Shown: in pieces, positions 15,417-24,274 of the stretch
Layout: every line of letters begins with the position of its first letter
Numbering within the stretch: position 1 is the first letter of the stretch
NCBI GenBank assembly: GCA_030765525.1
Contig: JAVCCK010000031.1
Coordinates: 16,318-80,317, forward strand
Length of the DNA: 64,000 nucleotides
Origin: Candidatus Lernaella stagnicola
GTDB taxonomy: Bacteria > Lernaellota > Lernaellaia > Lernaellales > Lernaellaceae
Reading direction: 5' to 3'
Notes under the pieces: generated by a model
What the model was told of the DNA's origin: nothing
The model's input: only the letters and a program-made list of their open reading frames with translations
Database searches by the model: none
Program-made: the position numbers and the translations under genes

Positions 15417-16937
15417 ATGATCGGGATGATCAAGAGAATACTTATCGTTGAAGACGACCCGGCAATCAGCCACTCTTTTGCCGCTTTCCTCAAACGCAAA
15501 GGCTATGATGTCGAATGTGCCGTCGACGGCGTCGAAGGCTTGCGGCGGCTTCGCAAATCCGCCTTCGATTTGGTTGTCAGCGACATCATGATGCCGCGCT
15601 TGAACGGTCTGGATTTCTTGGCGGCCGTGAAGGAGGAATCGGCTGACCTGCCCGTGGTCATGGTGACCGGCTTCGCCGAACTGGAAACCGCGATCACCGC
15701 CATGAAAAAGGGCGCGGTGGATTTTGTCACGAAGCCCTTTAGCTACGATCAAATGGAACACAATATTCGCCGCATTTTACGAAGTAGTCCGGTGACGTAC
15801 CTCCACGACGACGACGACGGTCTCCACGCTCGCTTGAACCGCAAGGTCCGTGAACTGTCGATCCTCTACACGATCAACGAGGCCCTCGAAAACGCCGACC
15901 GAATCGACGACCTATTCACTACCATCACCGAATTGGCCCGCGAAATCACCGAGGCGCAAAGCTGCGCGTTCTACATCGCCGATCAGGAAAACGCGCTGTA
16001 CTATCTCAAAAACCAGTCGCCCGAACGGGACAAAGATACTCGACCGCCTTTCTTTTCCTTGGACGCCGCCATCGCCGAGCATCTGAAGATGGAGCATGCC
16101 CTGACTTGGGCCGGCCCTCACGAAACGGCGTTTTATCGCGACGCCGCGCCCAAGGATACCGATGTCGATTCGCTCCTGATCGCGCCGTTATATGTTCGCA
16201 ATGAAAGCTTCGGTATTCTTGCGGTTGAGAATCGGAACGGGAAAAACGGCCGTTTCACAGCCAGCGATATTAATTTCATACACATCCTGCTGAAAAAAGC
16301 CGCACTGCATATTGAGAACAACGCCCTTTGCGAAACTATTTACAAAAACCTTGTCGATACTCTGCAATCCCTGGTCACCACGCTTGAAGCCAAGGACAAA
16401 TATACCGAGCGGCATTCGCACCGCGTTACCCAGATATCCCTGCTCATCGCTCGGCGACTCGGCTGCAGCGCAGAGGAAATTAATACCCTGCAATTCGCCG
16501 CCGCGTTGCACGATATCGGTAAGATCGGCATTTCCGACGCCATCCTGCAAAAGGCCGGCCGCTTGACGGATACCGAATACGAAATCATCAAGCAGCATCC
16601 CGTCATCGGCGAGCGCATCCTACAGCCCCTGGGTATGCTGCCCCACGAAAAGGCGGTCATTCGCCATCACCACGAACGGTGGGATGGAAACGGCTACCCC
16701 GATGGTTTGGCGGGACGCGATATTCCGTATCTGGCGCGGATCGTGAGCCTGGCCGACGCGTACGACGCTATGACTTCGGATCGTGTCTACCGCAAACGCT
16801 TATCGCACGAGACGGCGCTGGCGGAAATCAAGCGTAACGCTTGGTATCAGTTCGACGGCAATATGGTGGAGGCTTTCTTCTCGATCTGCCAAGACCAAGA
16901 CAGGGCGCTGGAACATATCATGGCGAAAAGCGCCTAG
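15417..16937 (+). CDS. Response regulator, receiver-GAF-HD-GYP phosphodiesterase
   Basis: 506 residues. Receiver at about 1-125 with intact VEDD, VSDIMMP, VTGFAE and TKPF. A GAF-type sensor occupies about 150-300 (TINEALENADRIDDLFTTI start). The HD-GYP domain (about 315-500) has HDIGKIGI, the HHHERWDGNGYPDGL block and VSLADAYDAMTSDRVYR, so all metal ligands and the GYP motif are present. It should hydrolyse cyclic-di-GMP to GMP when activated, favouring motility. Its stop shares the CTAG tetranucleotide with the stop of the convergent gene. Confidence 0.93.
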   Translation: MIGMIKRILIVEDDPAISHSFAAFLKRKGYDVECAVDGVEGLRRLRKSAFDLVVSDIMMPRLNGLDFLAAVKEESADLPVVMVTGFAELETAITAMKKGAVDFVTKPFSYDQMEHNIRRILRSSPVTYLHDDDDGLHARLNRKVRELSILYTINEALENADRIDDLFTTITELAREITEAQSCAFYIADQENALYYLKNQSPERDKDTRPPFFSLDAAIAEHLKMEHALTWAGPHETAFYRDAAPKDTDVDSLLIAPLYVRNESFGILAVENRNGKNGRFTASDINFIHILLKKAALHIENNALCETIYKNLVDTLQSLVTTLEAKDKYTERHSHRVTQISLLIARRLGCSAEEINTLQFAAALHDIGKIGISDAILQKAGRLTDTEYEIIKQHPVIGERILQPLGMLPHEKAVIRHHHERWDGNGYPDGLAGRDIPYLARIVSLADAYDAMTSDRVYRKRLSHETALAEIKRNAWYQFDGNMVEAFFSICQDQDRALEHIMAKSA

Positions 16938-17944
16938 ATATAGACGGTCATTTCCGGGTAGATCCGCCGGTCCACGAATTCCACGGCGCAACCGTTTTCA
17001 CTCGTGAGTGTGCCGATGCTTTTCCCATCACGCCCGGTGAGCTCCAACCGCATCGTGGAAATCTTGCTGTTGTGGCAATAAAGCAGCCCACCGTCGGGAT
17101 CCATGTATCCTACGGTCACGAAATTGCCCGGGCGCGTGGTGATTTCGCCGGTCATTTTGACGCCGGCGTTCTCGGCCCCAAAACGCCAGCGACTCGTGTC
17201 CCAACGACTCTCGTTGAGTACCAACTGCGAAAGCGAGTTGAACCAGTATTCTTGGCCGAACGCCTTCACGTAGAAATACTTGAAATGCGGTAGCGCAGGG
17301 CCGAGTTTGACCTGGCCGTCCAGGCCTTCCCACACGGCGTTTTCATCTTCGGCGAAACTGTTGCAGTGGCCCCACGCCCAGCGATGCCCGTGCCGCGTGC
17401 CGAACAGATGCGATTGCTGACCGGGCGCGTCATGCAGTTCGATGGTTCGGTCCCCGACTTGGAACACGCCCGAGAAGCGGCTGTTCTGGTGCGGCACGAT
17501 GATTTTCGTCGTTGGGAACTTTCCCTTGTACATCCAATCGTGCGGGAAGGGGCGGGCCACCGGATCCAACGCCCGAATGTGTAGATCCCAAGACATCAGC
17601 GAACCCGACGCTGAGGGGTGAATTGCGCCGCGCGTTCGGTCGGCGGTAAGTTCCGCGTCCCCGATGTTCACCGCGAACGGGTCGTCTGCGTGGCGTAGCG
17701 CGTCGATGGCGAAGCGATTTCGGACGCCGAAATGATTGGCGGGCTTATCGACGTCGAAAAAGATGCCCCACAGTTCGCAATAGGGTTTGCCGATGGCGGG
17801 CAGCGGGCTGGTCAACGTATAGCGCACCCACCCGGCGGTGCGCGACGCGGCGTCGTTCCACTTCAGGTAGTAGACTTCGTAATAACCGCGTGTCCGGCCG
17901 TCCCAACGTAACGCGTTCGCGCGATCGATCTGCGTGGTGGCCAT
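16934..17944 (-). CDS. Lipocalin-like (CrtC/AttH-type) uncharacterised protein
   Basis: 336 residues, rich in Trp, Tyr and aromatic beta-strand patterns: RGYYEVYYLKWND near residue 18, TAGWVRYTLTSP, HGHRWAWGHCNSF near the middle. This looks like the double-lipocalin fold of CrtC/AttH-related proteins, some of which act on carotenoids or lipids; the call is fold-level only. No signal peptide. It is the last gene of a TetR-SDR operon, 21 bases after the SDR gene, so substrate and regulation are likely shared with those. Confidence 0.55.
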   Translation of the reverse strand: MATTQIDRANALRWDGRTRGYYEVYYLKWNDAASRTAGWVRYTLTSPLPAIGKPYCELWGIFFDVDKPANHFGVRNRFAIDALRHADDPFAVNIGDAELTADRTRGAIHPSASGSLMSWDLHIRALDPVARPFPHDWMYKGKFPTTKIIVPHQNSRFSGVFQVGDRTIELHDAPGQQSHLFGTRHGHRWAWGHCNSFAEDENAVWEGLDGQVKLGPALPHFKYFYVKAFGQEYWFNSLSQLVLNESRWDTSRWRFGAENAGVKMTGEITTRPGNFVTVGYMDPDGGLLYCHNSKISTMRLELTGRDGKSIGTLTSENGCAVEFVDRRIYPEMTVYI

Positions 17945-17965
17945 TCCCCTTCCTCCTCAGATTGG

Positions 17966-18808
17966 TCAGCCCGTCGACGATCCGTTTACATCCGCTTCGT
18001 CCGCATCCTTGGACAAGAAGGCATTCGATACCCAACTGATCGTGTTGCCGATCGGCGAGAAGAAACGCGCCGTTTTGAAAAGCGAATTGAAGAAACTGAC
18101 GTTCTCCACCCGCTTGCCGCGCCGCACCGCTTGGAAGACGATGCGCCCCACCGTCTCGGCCGATTGAGAATAGAGCGGCAGGAGTTTCATAGCCATCTTG
18201 CCGAAGAAGGTGTCGCCCTCGATTTCGTCGTATAGGCCGGTATTAACCATGTAAGGATACACCGTCGTAACGACGATGTCGTGCTTGCGCACTTCCCAAT
18301 GTAGCACTTCGGAAAACACGCCCAAGGCCGCCTTGATCGCCGAATACGCGCCCCAGGTCGGCAATTGTAGAAACGCTTGTCCCGAAGAAACGTTGACGAT
18401 GCGCCCGCCGCCCCGTTCGATCATGTTGGGCAGCACGGCGTAAATGTGATGCAACGGTCCCCAAAAGTTCACGTCCATCAGCAGGTGCCAGGCATCGAAG
18501 GAAGTCTCGGCCAGTTCGCCCATGTGGCCCACGCCGGCGTTGTTGATCAACACGTCAATACCGCCGTGCCCGGCGATGACCGCCTGAATGGTTTTCTCGA
18601 CCTCGGCGCGGTTGCTGACGTTGCATACGAATGTTTCGACCGGCACCTTGTATTTTGCCAGTTGATGCTTTGCCGCTTGCAGTGACTCGTCGTTGAGGTC
18701 GGTCAGCACCAGCGTGCTGCCCGCTTTCGCGAAGTTCTCCGCCGTCGCCAGGCCGATGCCGCGCGCGCCGCCGGTGATCAATACGACTTTGCCCTTCATC
18801 CTTGCCAT
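17966..18808 (-). CDS. Short-chain dehydrogenase/reductase
   Basis: 280 residues, classical SDR: cofactor motif TGGARGIG near residue 13, NNAGV near 88, catalytic Ser in NVSSGQ and YxxxK as YSAIK. LTDLND after the second strand (Asp at the end of beta-2) suggests NAD(H) preference. A C-terminal extension of 60 residues is partly hydrophobic (FKTARFFSPIGNTISWVSNA) and could associate with membrane, as in lipid- or sterol-type SDRs. It lies between a TetR regulator (12 bases) and the lipocalin-like gene (21 bases). Confidence 0.88.
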   Translation of the reverse strand: MARMKGKVVLITGGARGIGLATAENFAKAGSTLVLTDLNDESLQAAKHQLAKYKVPVETFVCNVSNRAEVEKTIQAVIAGHGGIDVLINNAGVGHMGELAETSFDAWHLLMDVNFWGPLHHIYAVLPNMIERGGGRIVNVSSGQAFLQLPTWGAYSAIKAALGVFSEVLHWEVRKHDIVVTTVYPYMVNTGLYDEIEGDTFFGKMAMKLLPLYSQSAETVGRIVFQAVRRGKRVENVSFFNSLFKTARFFSPIGNTISWVSNAFLSKDADEADVNGSSTG

Positions 18809-18820
18809 GAGCTGTCTCCG

Positions 18821-19477
18821 TTAAGATAGTGCCGCGCCGGATCGCCCCGACGTGGGAGGGAAAACACCAATGCCATGGAACGCGAAATCCACGGCCTGTT
18901 TGATCATTTCTTTTTTGTCCACGTGCTGCAGCGCGCCTTCGCCCCAAGCGCTGTCGATCAATCGCAAAGTCATACCCACCAGACATTGACCGACGATTTT
19001 CGCGTCGCTCGGTCGACCGAATCCCTGCTCGATGGCGTGTTCCAAGAGGGCCGCCGCGACACCGGCGAACGTGGCGTAGACATCTTCCATACGCTGGGCG
19101 AATTCGCGGTCGATCGACGGGCCTTCGCGGATGAAAAGGCGGGCGAGGGCGATGTGATCGTCCAGGATGTCCGCGGCTGTCCAGATGGCCTGCAACGATG
19201 CCTCACGATATTCCGCGGCGTCTTGGGGCAGGCGTTGCGACATGGCGTCGAACTGCGCGAGAAGAGTCCCGAAAAAATCTTCCAGCAGCTCGGCGAAAAT
19301 GTGCCGCTTGTCGTGGAAGTAACGATAAAACGTGCCCTGGCCAACGCGGGCCTCGGCGACGATTTGTGAAATCAATGTGGCGTGGTAACCGTGCTCCACG
19401 AACACCGTCGCCGCCGCATCCAAGAGCCGGCGACGTGTCTTCGCCTTACGCTCTTGATCTCGTTTCTCCCGTTTCAT
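18821..19477 (-). CDS. TetR/AcrR family transcriptional regulator
   Basis: 218 residues. The N-terminal helix-turn-helix is typical: RRRLLDAAATVFVEHGYHA, SQIVAEARVGQGTFYRYFHD. The C-terminal ligand domain is not assignable (ALLEHAIEQGFGRP, ARLFIREGP). First gene of the minus-strand operon, so it probably represses itself and the SDR and lipocalin-like genes; the inducer may be a lipid or hydrophobic compound, judged from its neighbours. A possible operator lies at 19539-19557. Confidence 0.9.
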   Translation of the reverse strand: MKREKRDQERKAKTRRRLLDAAATVFVEHGYHATLISQIVAEARVGQGTFYRYFHDKRHIFAELLEDFFGTLLAQFDAMSQRLPQDAAEYREASLQAIWTAADILDDHIALARLFIREGPSIDREFAQRMEDVYATFAGVAAALLEHAIEQGFGRPSDAKIVGQCLVGMTLRLIDSAWGEGALQHVDKKEMIKQAVDFAFHGIGVFPPTSGRSGAALS

Positions 19478-19538
19478 TTCGGGCCCTCCAGACGTCGACG
19501 GCGCTGTGGCACCGGGGCGACGGAAAAACGATAAGGCA

Positions 19539-19557
19539 ATTGGACGGACTAGTCAAT
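19539..19557. promoter_or_regulatory. Possible TetR operator
   Basis: ATTGGACGGACTAGTCAAT is an imperfect inverted repeat (ATTG...CAAT with GACTAGTC in the centre), 62 bases upstream of the TetR start in a 348-base divergent gap. Position and size fit a TetR operator; there is no direct proof. Nothing else is visible between 19558 and 19700. Confidence 0.3.
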
Positions 19558-19754
19558 CCGTTTTGTTCCGGAAAACGCGCCGGCCCGGCGGAAAATCGGA
19601 AGCGGGCCAGTGGAATGCTCCTCGCGTGCGGCGAAGGGAAGGGTGATGGCCGCGAAGCCAAAATGTTGACGCGAGATAAGACTATGTAATCATAGAGATA
19701 ATTTGGCAGTAAAAATGGCGATCCGAAATGGTCGGAAAGGGTTGATATTTCCGC

Positions 19755-19783
19755 TTGTCAAACTTCCGACGCTTTGCTATTTT
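19755..19783 (+). promoter_or_regulatory. Candidate sigma-70 promoter
   Basis: TTGTCA, 17 bases, TATTTT, ending 42 bases before the PilZ gene. It would drive the PilZ and FleQ-like pair, as expected for the top of a flagellar hierarchy. Confidence 0.45.
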
Positions 19784-19825
19784 ACTGCAACCAATACTTT
19801 TCTGGCTCTGCCGACCGGAGGACAC

Positions 19826-20497
19826 ATGCAAGACGGTTACCCCGGCCCCTCCAAAAAAGACCGCCAAGACGTCCGTGTTCGCGACATGTTGCGCCTAAGG
19901 GTGGAAGTCATTGATCCGCAGGTCAAGCAAGAAGCGCTGGACCGTATCGCCTTAGAGCGCCTCACCACAGGCCTGGACGACCCTGTCTACCACTCCCAGC
20001 GAATGGAACAGGAAATGCAGTCCCGCGAGCGCCTGTCCAACAACGCGCTGAACAATCGCCTGGCGGCCATCGAGGCGAAGCTCGACGCATTGGTCAACTA
20101 CCTCACGCAACGCGACATGGAAGAGACCTGGGGACCGGTTCAACCGGTCAACATCAGCGCCGGCGGCGTCATGTTTCCCTTCGATCAAAGCGTTGAAGCC
20201 GGCACGTTGTTGAAAATCGCATTGCTGATGCAAACCATGCCGCCACACCCCATCGTATGCGTATCCGAAGTCATTCGCACGCGCGATCCCGACCCGAGTT
20301 GGGGTAGTGAAAAAGCCTTCCGCATCGCGGCGCGTTTTGTCGATATCGATCCGGAAGATCGCGACCGTATCGTCCGCCGTGTATTCGAAGTGCAACGAAT
20401 GTTCTTGCGCTTGGCGCGCGAGAGAGGTGAAACCAGCCCCGATATGACACGCGACAACTTGGATGACTTTCTCGTCGGTGACGAGGACACTCCATGA
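19826..20497 (+). CDS. PilZ domain protein
   Basis: 223 residues from ATG 19826, which has a CGGAGGA ribosome binding site; upstream in-frame TTG codons lack one. The first half is helical and charged. The PilZ beta-barrel begins around residue 105 with PVNISAGGVMFPFD (the N/D-x-S-x-x-G motif) and continues to FRIAARFVDIDPEDRDRIVRRVF, typical of PilZ domains. PilZ domains bind cyclic-di-GMP. The stop overlaps the start of the sigma-54 activator (ATGA), so the two are co-made and may form a cyclic-di-GMP input to flagellar transcription. Confidence 0.8.
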   Translation: MQDGYPGPSKKDRQDVRVRDMLRLRVEVIDPQVKQEALDRIALERLTTGLDDPVYHSQRMEQEMQSRERLSNNALNNRLAAIEAKLDALVNYLTQRDMEETWGPVQPVNISAGGVMFPFDQSVEAGTLLKIALLMQTMPPHPIVCVSEVIRTRDPDPSWGSEKAFRIAARFVDIDPEDRDRIVRRVFEVQRMFLRLARERGETSPDMTRDNLDDFLVGDEDTP

Positions 20498-21888
20498 CGA
20501 TCGCCGCCGCGCCCAGCGCGAAAATCCTCCTTGTCGATCCTAAACCGGAACGGCGCGACGAACTCGCGGCGAGCCTCGCCGGGAAGGGTTTCGAAATCGG
20601 CGCCGCCGGTACCGGTTCGGACGGTCTCGAACGCTTCCGTGAGGGTCCCTACGATCTGGTGATCACCGGAATTCAAGACGATGAGCTTGACGGTCTCGTG
20701 CTGCTTCGTGAAGTGCGGGCTATCGTGCCGAGCACTATGGGTGTGGTGATAAGTCGCGATTCGTCACCCGAGGAAGCGCTCGAAGCCATGAAATGGGGTG
20801 CGTTCGATTACGTTACCGAACCCTACAACTTCGAAGAACTGCTGATCATCGTTCACCGCGCCCTGCAACACCAGCGATTGCTGACCGAGAACGTTAGCCT
20901 CAAAGACCAACTTCGTCAGAAATATCGCTTCGAAAGTATTGTCGGCGACTCGCGTCCCATGCACGAAGTGTTTCGGCTGATCGAAAAGGTCGCCGACTCC
21001 GACTCGACCGTGCTCGTCTGTGGCGAATCGGGCACCGGCAAGGAATTGGTCGCGCGAGCGCTGCATTACAACTCCAAACGCAAGCAGCGTTACCTGATAC
21101 CGGTCAACTGCGGCGCCATTCCAGAGACGTTGTTGGAATCAGAACTCTTCGGTCACGTCAGAGGCGCCTTCACCGGGGCGACAACCAACCGCATCGGGCG
21201 ATTTGAGGCGGCCAACGGCGGCACCTTGTTCCTGGACGAAATCGGGGACATGAGCCCCGTTCTGCAAATCAAACTCCTGCGTGTTTTGCAGGAGCACGAA
21301 TTCGAGCCGGTGGGTTCCACCAAGAGCAGAAAAGTCGACGTGCGCATTATCGCCGCCACGAATCGCAATCTGGACGAAATGGTCGAAACCGGCGAGTTCC
21401 GGGAAGACCTCTACTACCGCTTGTCGGTCATCCCGCTGGTCATTCCGCCGTTGCGGGACCGCCGCGACGACATTCCGCTTCTGATAAACCACTTCATCGA
21501 CGTCTTTTGCCGGCAGAAAAAGCGGCCCCCGTTCGTCGTTTCGCCGGACGTGAGTGAAGTTTTCCTCCGCTACGATTGGCCCGGCAACGTTCGCGAACTC
21601 GAAAACCTGGTAGAGCGGCTGGTGATTCTTACCGAAGGCGACCGGATCACGCTCGAGGATCTGCCGGAAAAATATCTCAACGGGCGCGTCGCGGTCATCG
21701 GCGATTCGTTGGAGATCCCCGACGACGGAATTGACTTCAATGCCATGGTCAATGATTACGAGAACAAATTGATCGCTGCGGCGATGATCAAGGCGCGAGG
21801 TAATAAAAATGCCGCGGCTAGGTTGCTTGGTCTGAAACGGACCACCCTCGTGGAAAAAATCAAAAAGAAAGGGCTTTCCTTCGAGTAA
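20494..21888 (+). CDS. Sigma-54 activator with dead receiver, FleQ/FlrA-like
   Basis: 464 residues. The N-terminal receiver-like domain has lost its chemistry: the phospho-acceptor Asp is Gly (VITGIQDDELDGL), the acidic pair is DP, and the signalling Lys is Glu (VTEPY). The AAA+ domain is intact: Walker A GESGTGKE (about 176), sigma-54 loop GAFTGA (about 224), Walker B FLDEIGDM. A Fis-type helix-turn-helix ends the protein (NKNAAARLLGLKRTTLVEKI). The activator therefore works without phosphorylation, as FleQ and FlrA do, and is a good candidate flagellar master regulator. A sigma-54 promoter lies downstream at 22078. Confidence 0.85.
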   Translation: MTIAAAPSAKILLVDPKPERRDELAASLAGKGFEIGAAGTGSDGLERFREGPYDLVITGIQDDELDGLVLLREVRAIVPSTMGVVISRDSSPEEALEAMKWGAFDYVTEPYNFEELLIIVHRALQHQRLLTENVSLKDQLRQKYRFESIVGDSRPMHEVFRLIEKVADSDSTVLVCGESGTGKELVARALHYNSKRKQRYLIPVNCGAIPETLLESELFGHVRGAFTGATTNRIGRFEAANGGTLFLDEIGDMSPVLQIKLLRVLQEHEFEPVGSTKSRKVDVRIIAATNRNLDEMVETGEFREDLYYRLSVIPLVIPPLRDRRDDIPLLINHFIDVFCRQKKRPPFVVSPDVSEVFLRYDWPGNVRELENLVERLVILTEGDRITLEDLPEKYLNGRVAVIGDSLEIPDDGIDFNAMVNDYENKLIAAAMIKARGNKNAAARLLGLKRTTLVEKIKKKGLSFE

Positions 21889-22077
21889 TCGCGATGATTT
21901 ACGGCCGTCCAATCAAACGCCGCGCACGACGAGAACATTGCTTTATTATCTGTTTTTTGACGATTCGAGAGAATTGTCGACCGTGACAGCTCTGTAACTT
22001 GACAAAATATTGACAGTCGCCACCGCGGCACGGCGGCGATAATGTAATGAAAACAAAACGTTAACTGATCACGTAGA

Positions 22078-22093
22078 TGGCACGCGCTTTGCT
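22078..22093 (+). promoter_or_regulatory. Sigma-54 promoter
   Basis: TGGCACGCGCTTTGCT matches TGGCACG-N4-TTGCW in every fixed position, with GG at 22079-22080 and GC at 22091-22092 (10 bases between). Transcription would begin near 22104 and read the TPR-kinase-regulator operon. Two TTGACA boxes (21999 and 22010) lie upstream without a well-spaced -10. Confidence 0.85.
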
Positions 22094-22114
22094 TGTTCAA
22101 GATACAAACTCGGA

Positions 22115-24274
22115 GTGGGTTTACGAATTTTGTATCGATCCAGTACACCAATCACTGTTTTGCTGATGGCCATGGCGTTCGCTGTGGCCGTTACCTCGTC
22201 GGCGGTCGCCGAGCGGGGAGCGGTGTCTACTTCGGTCCGCGAATTGCTGCCCTACGAAACCGTCTACTACGAAATCCAGCTACCGGCGGATCAGGCCGAG
22301 GTGCTGCGCGACATCGGTTTCGATCGCTTCACGCAACAGATGGAGAACGGTGAGGTTGTGCGCGCCCTGGACGAGGCTTGGCTGACGGCTTTGCGGATTC
22401 CGGCTTTGCGGGCCGAGCCCGCGTTCAACCTGCTGATTGCCGAGATGTATTTTCGCCTCGGCGTCAACCGTCCAGCCATCCAGTTCGAGTTGGCCAAACC
22501 TATGTACGAGAAGCTGATGCGCCGGCACCCCCGCTGGGTGAACCAGCCGCTCGTCGCCTTCCGCCTCGCCACGATCTACGACCGTCAGGGTTTCGCTTCC
22601 GACGCGTTGGCGCACTACGGATTATTGATTGAGTGGTACCCGGGCGATCCGATCGCCGACGCCGCCCGCCTGGGAATGGTCATGTCCAGCCTTCGTGACG
22701 GTCGCCTTGGCGACACCGAACAACAAGCCGTCGCGATTCTGGAAACTTCCCACGACGCTCAAATTCGCTATCACGCTACCCTCGGCCTTGCGGTGGCGCA
22801 CCAGCGTCAGCGCCAGTACCAGGTTGCAACCGACGATTTCAACGGCGTAGTCAACTGGCCGGAAGACCTAACGCTGTTGGAAGATTTCGAAATGTTCGCT
22901 TTCGCCGATGCCCTGCGGGAAACCGGCGATTACGTGCGCGCCCGCCGGGCCTTGCTCACCTTCATCGAGCGTTTCCCGCTCGCCGACGATCGCCCGTTGG
23001 CCATCTACGATCTGGCGGAGATCGCGCGCGAACAGCATCGCTTCGAAGAAGCTGTCACCGGCTACCAGTATTTGATCGAGAACGCTCCCGATCGGCGCCC
23101 GGGAACAGAAGCAAAAATGATTCTCGCGCGGCTACGGCTTGCCGCTTTTGATCAGGCCAAGGATGAGATCGCCGAACAACTGTTATTGCAAGTTCGCGAG
23201 CAAAATTATTATTTTGATTTGAATCAGAAGGCGACTCTCGATCTGGCTCGTTATTACCTGCGCACCGGCAAGCCGTTAGCCACTATTTCCCTGGCCGGAG
23301 AGGTGTTCGACAACCCGTTGGACATCACACTGGCGACCCAAGCCATTTCCCTGGTTGCCGACGCCTTCAATCGCATCGTGGCCAGTTATCCCGACAACCC
23401 CTTGTTGGTGACCAAGGTTTTCAACCGGTACCGCAAGTATCTGTCGGCACCCTCCTTACCGGCGCCGACGTACGAAAAACTCGGCCGCATCCTGTACGAA
23501 AATCTGCAACCCGACACGCTGACGGAACTGGCGACAAACAGCCCGCTGGGTGCGCGTTTCCCTCGCCGGTCGGCGTTCTTCGCCGCGCTCGCCGAACGCC
23601 TGCGCGGCAATCCCGCGGGGGCCGCCGCTCACCTGCGGCGTCTGCTGGCGATGAAGACCGAAACTCCGGCGAAAGCCAAAAAGGCAAAAGGAAAAGCCGC
23701 GACCCACCAACGCGATCCGCTGAACTTCGAAGCGCGCCTGCTGTTATCGCGCATGGAGTTCGAAAGCGGCCGTATCAGGGAGGCTCTTGTCCAGGTCAAG
23801 CGCGCCCGCGAATCAGCCGGCGATAATCTGCAAACCGGACGCGCCGAATTAGCCACCGGCATTTACTTGATGGCCGGCAAAGCGCCCGCGTCGGCCGTTG
23901 CTCACTTCCACCGGGCGAGCGAATTGCTCGGTGAAGTTACCGACGCGCAACCGCTGGCATACTGGCAGCAGCGGGCCGCCTTCGGGTGGGCCGACGCGTT
24001 GTTCCAAGCTGGTGACAGGTCGGCCGCGAAACCAGCGTTTCAGGCGGTGTTGGAACGTAAGCCGCCCGCGCCGGCAGCCGGCATGGCCCGCCTGCGGCTG
24101 GCTCAAATCGCTCGCGCCGCGGGCGAGGAGATTCCCCTCTCGCAAGTCGAGAAGGTCGAAGAGAATCCCGAGTTTTGGGTCGAAAGCGATATCACGATGG
24201 AAAAGCACTATCGTTGGTTACAGGAGAACGAAAAACGATTCAACGATATGCCCCTGTGGGAGAGGTTGTTGTGA
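22115..24274 (+). CDS. Exported TPR-repeat protein
   Basis: About 719 residues. A hydrophobic start (PITVLLMAMAFAVAVTSSAVA) is a Sec signal peptide, and the rest is helical repeats of TPR type (for example RLATIYDRQGFASDALAHYG, LAEIAREQHRFEEAVTGYQY), so it is a periplasmic or surface scaffold. A Lys/Ala-rich linker sits near residue 515. The start is uncertain: GTG 22115 touches the GGAG at 22112-22115, so TTG 22130 may be used. It shares a sigma-54 transcript with the FlrB/FlrC-like pair, which suggests a flagellar or polar role. The family was not recognised. Confidence 0.75.
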   Translation: MGLRILYRSSTPITVLLMAMAFAVAVTSSAVAERGAVSTSVRELLPYETVYYEIQLPADQAEVLRDIGFDRFTQQMENGEVVRALDEAWLTALRIPALRAEPAFNLLIAEMYFRLGVNRPAIQFELAKPMYEKLMRRHPRWVNQPLVAFRLATIYDRQGFASDALAHYGLLIEWYPGDPIADAARLGMVMSSLRDGRLGDTEQQAVAILETSHDAQIRYHATLGLAVAHQRQRQYQVATDDFNGVVNWPEDLTLLEDFEMFAFADALRETGDYVRARRALLTFIERFPLADDRPLAIYDLAEIAREQHRFEEAVTGYQYLIENAPDRRPGTEAKMILARLRLAAFDQAKDEIAEQLLLQVREQNYYFDLNQKATLDLARYYLRTGKPLATISLAGEVFDNPLDITLATQAISLVADAFNRIVASYPDNPLLVTKVFNRYRKYLSAPSLPAPTYEKLGRILYENLQPDTLTELATNSPLGARFPRRSAFFAALAERLRGNPAGAAAHLRRLLAMKTETPAKAKKAKGKAATHQRDPLNFEARLLLSRMEFESGRIREALVQVKRARESAGDNLQTGRAELATGIYLMAGKAPASAVAHFHRASELLGEVTDAQPLAYWQQRAAFGWADALFQAGDRSAAKPAFQAVLERKPPAPAAGMARLRLAQIARAAGEEIPLSQVEKVEENPEFWVESDITMEKHYRWLQENEKRFNDMPLWERLL

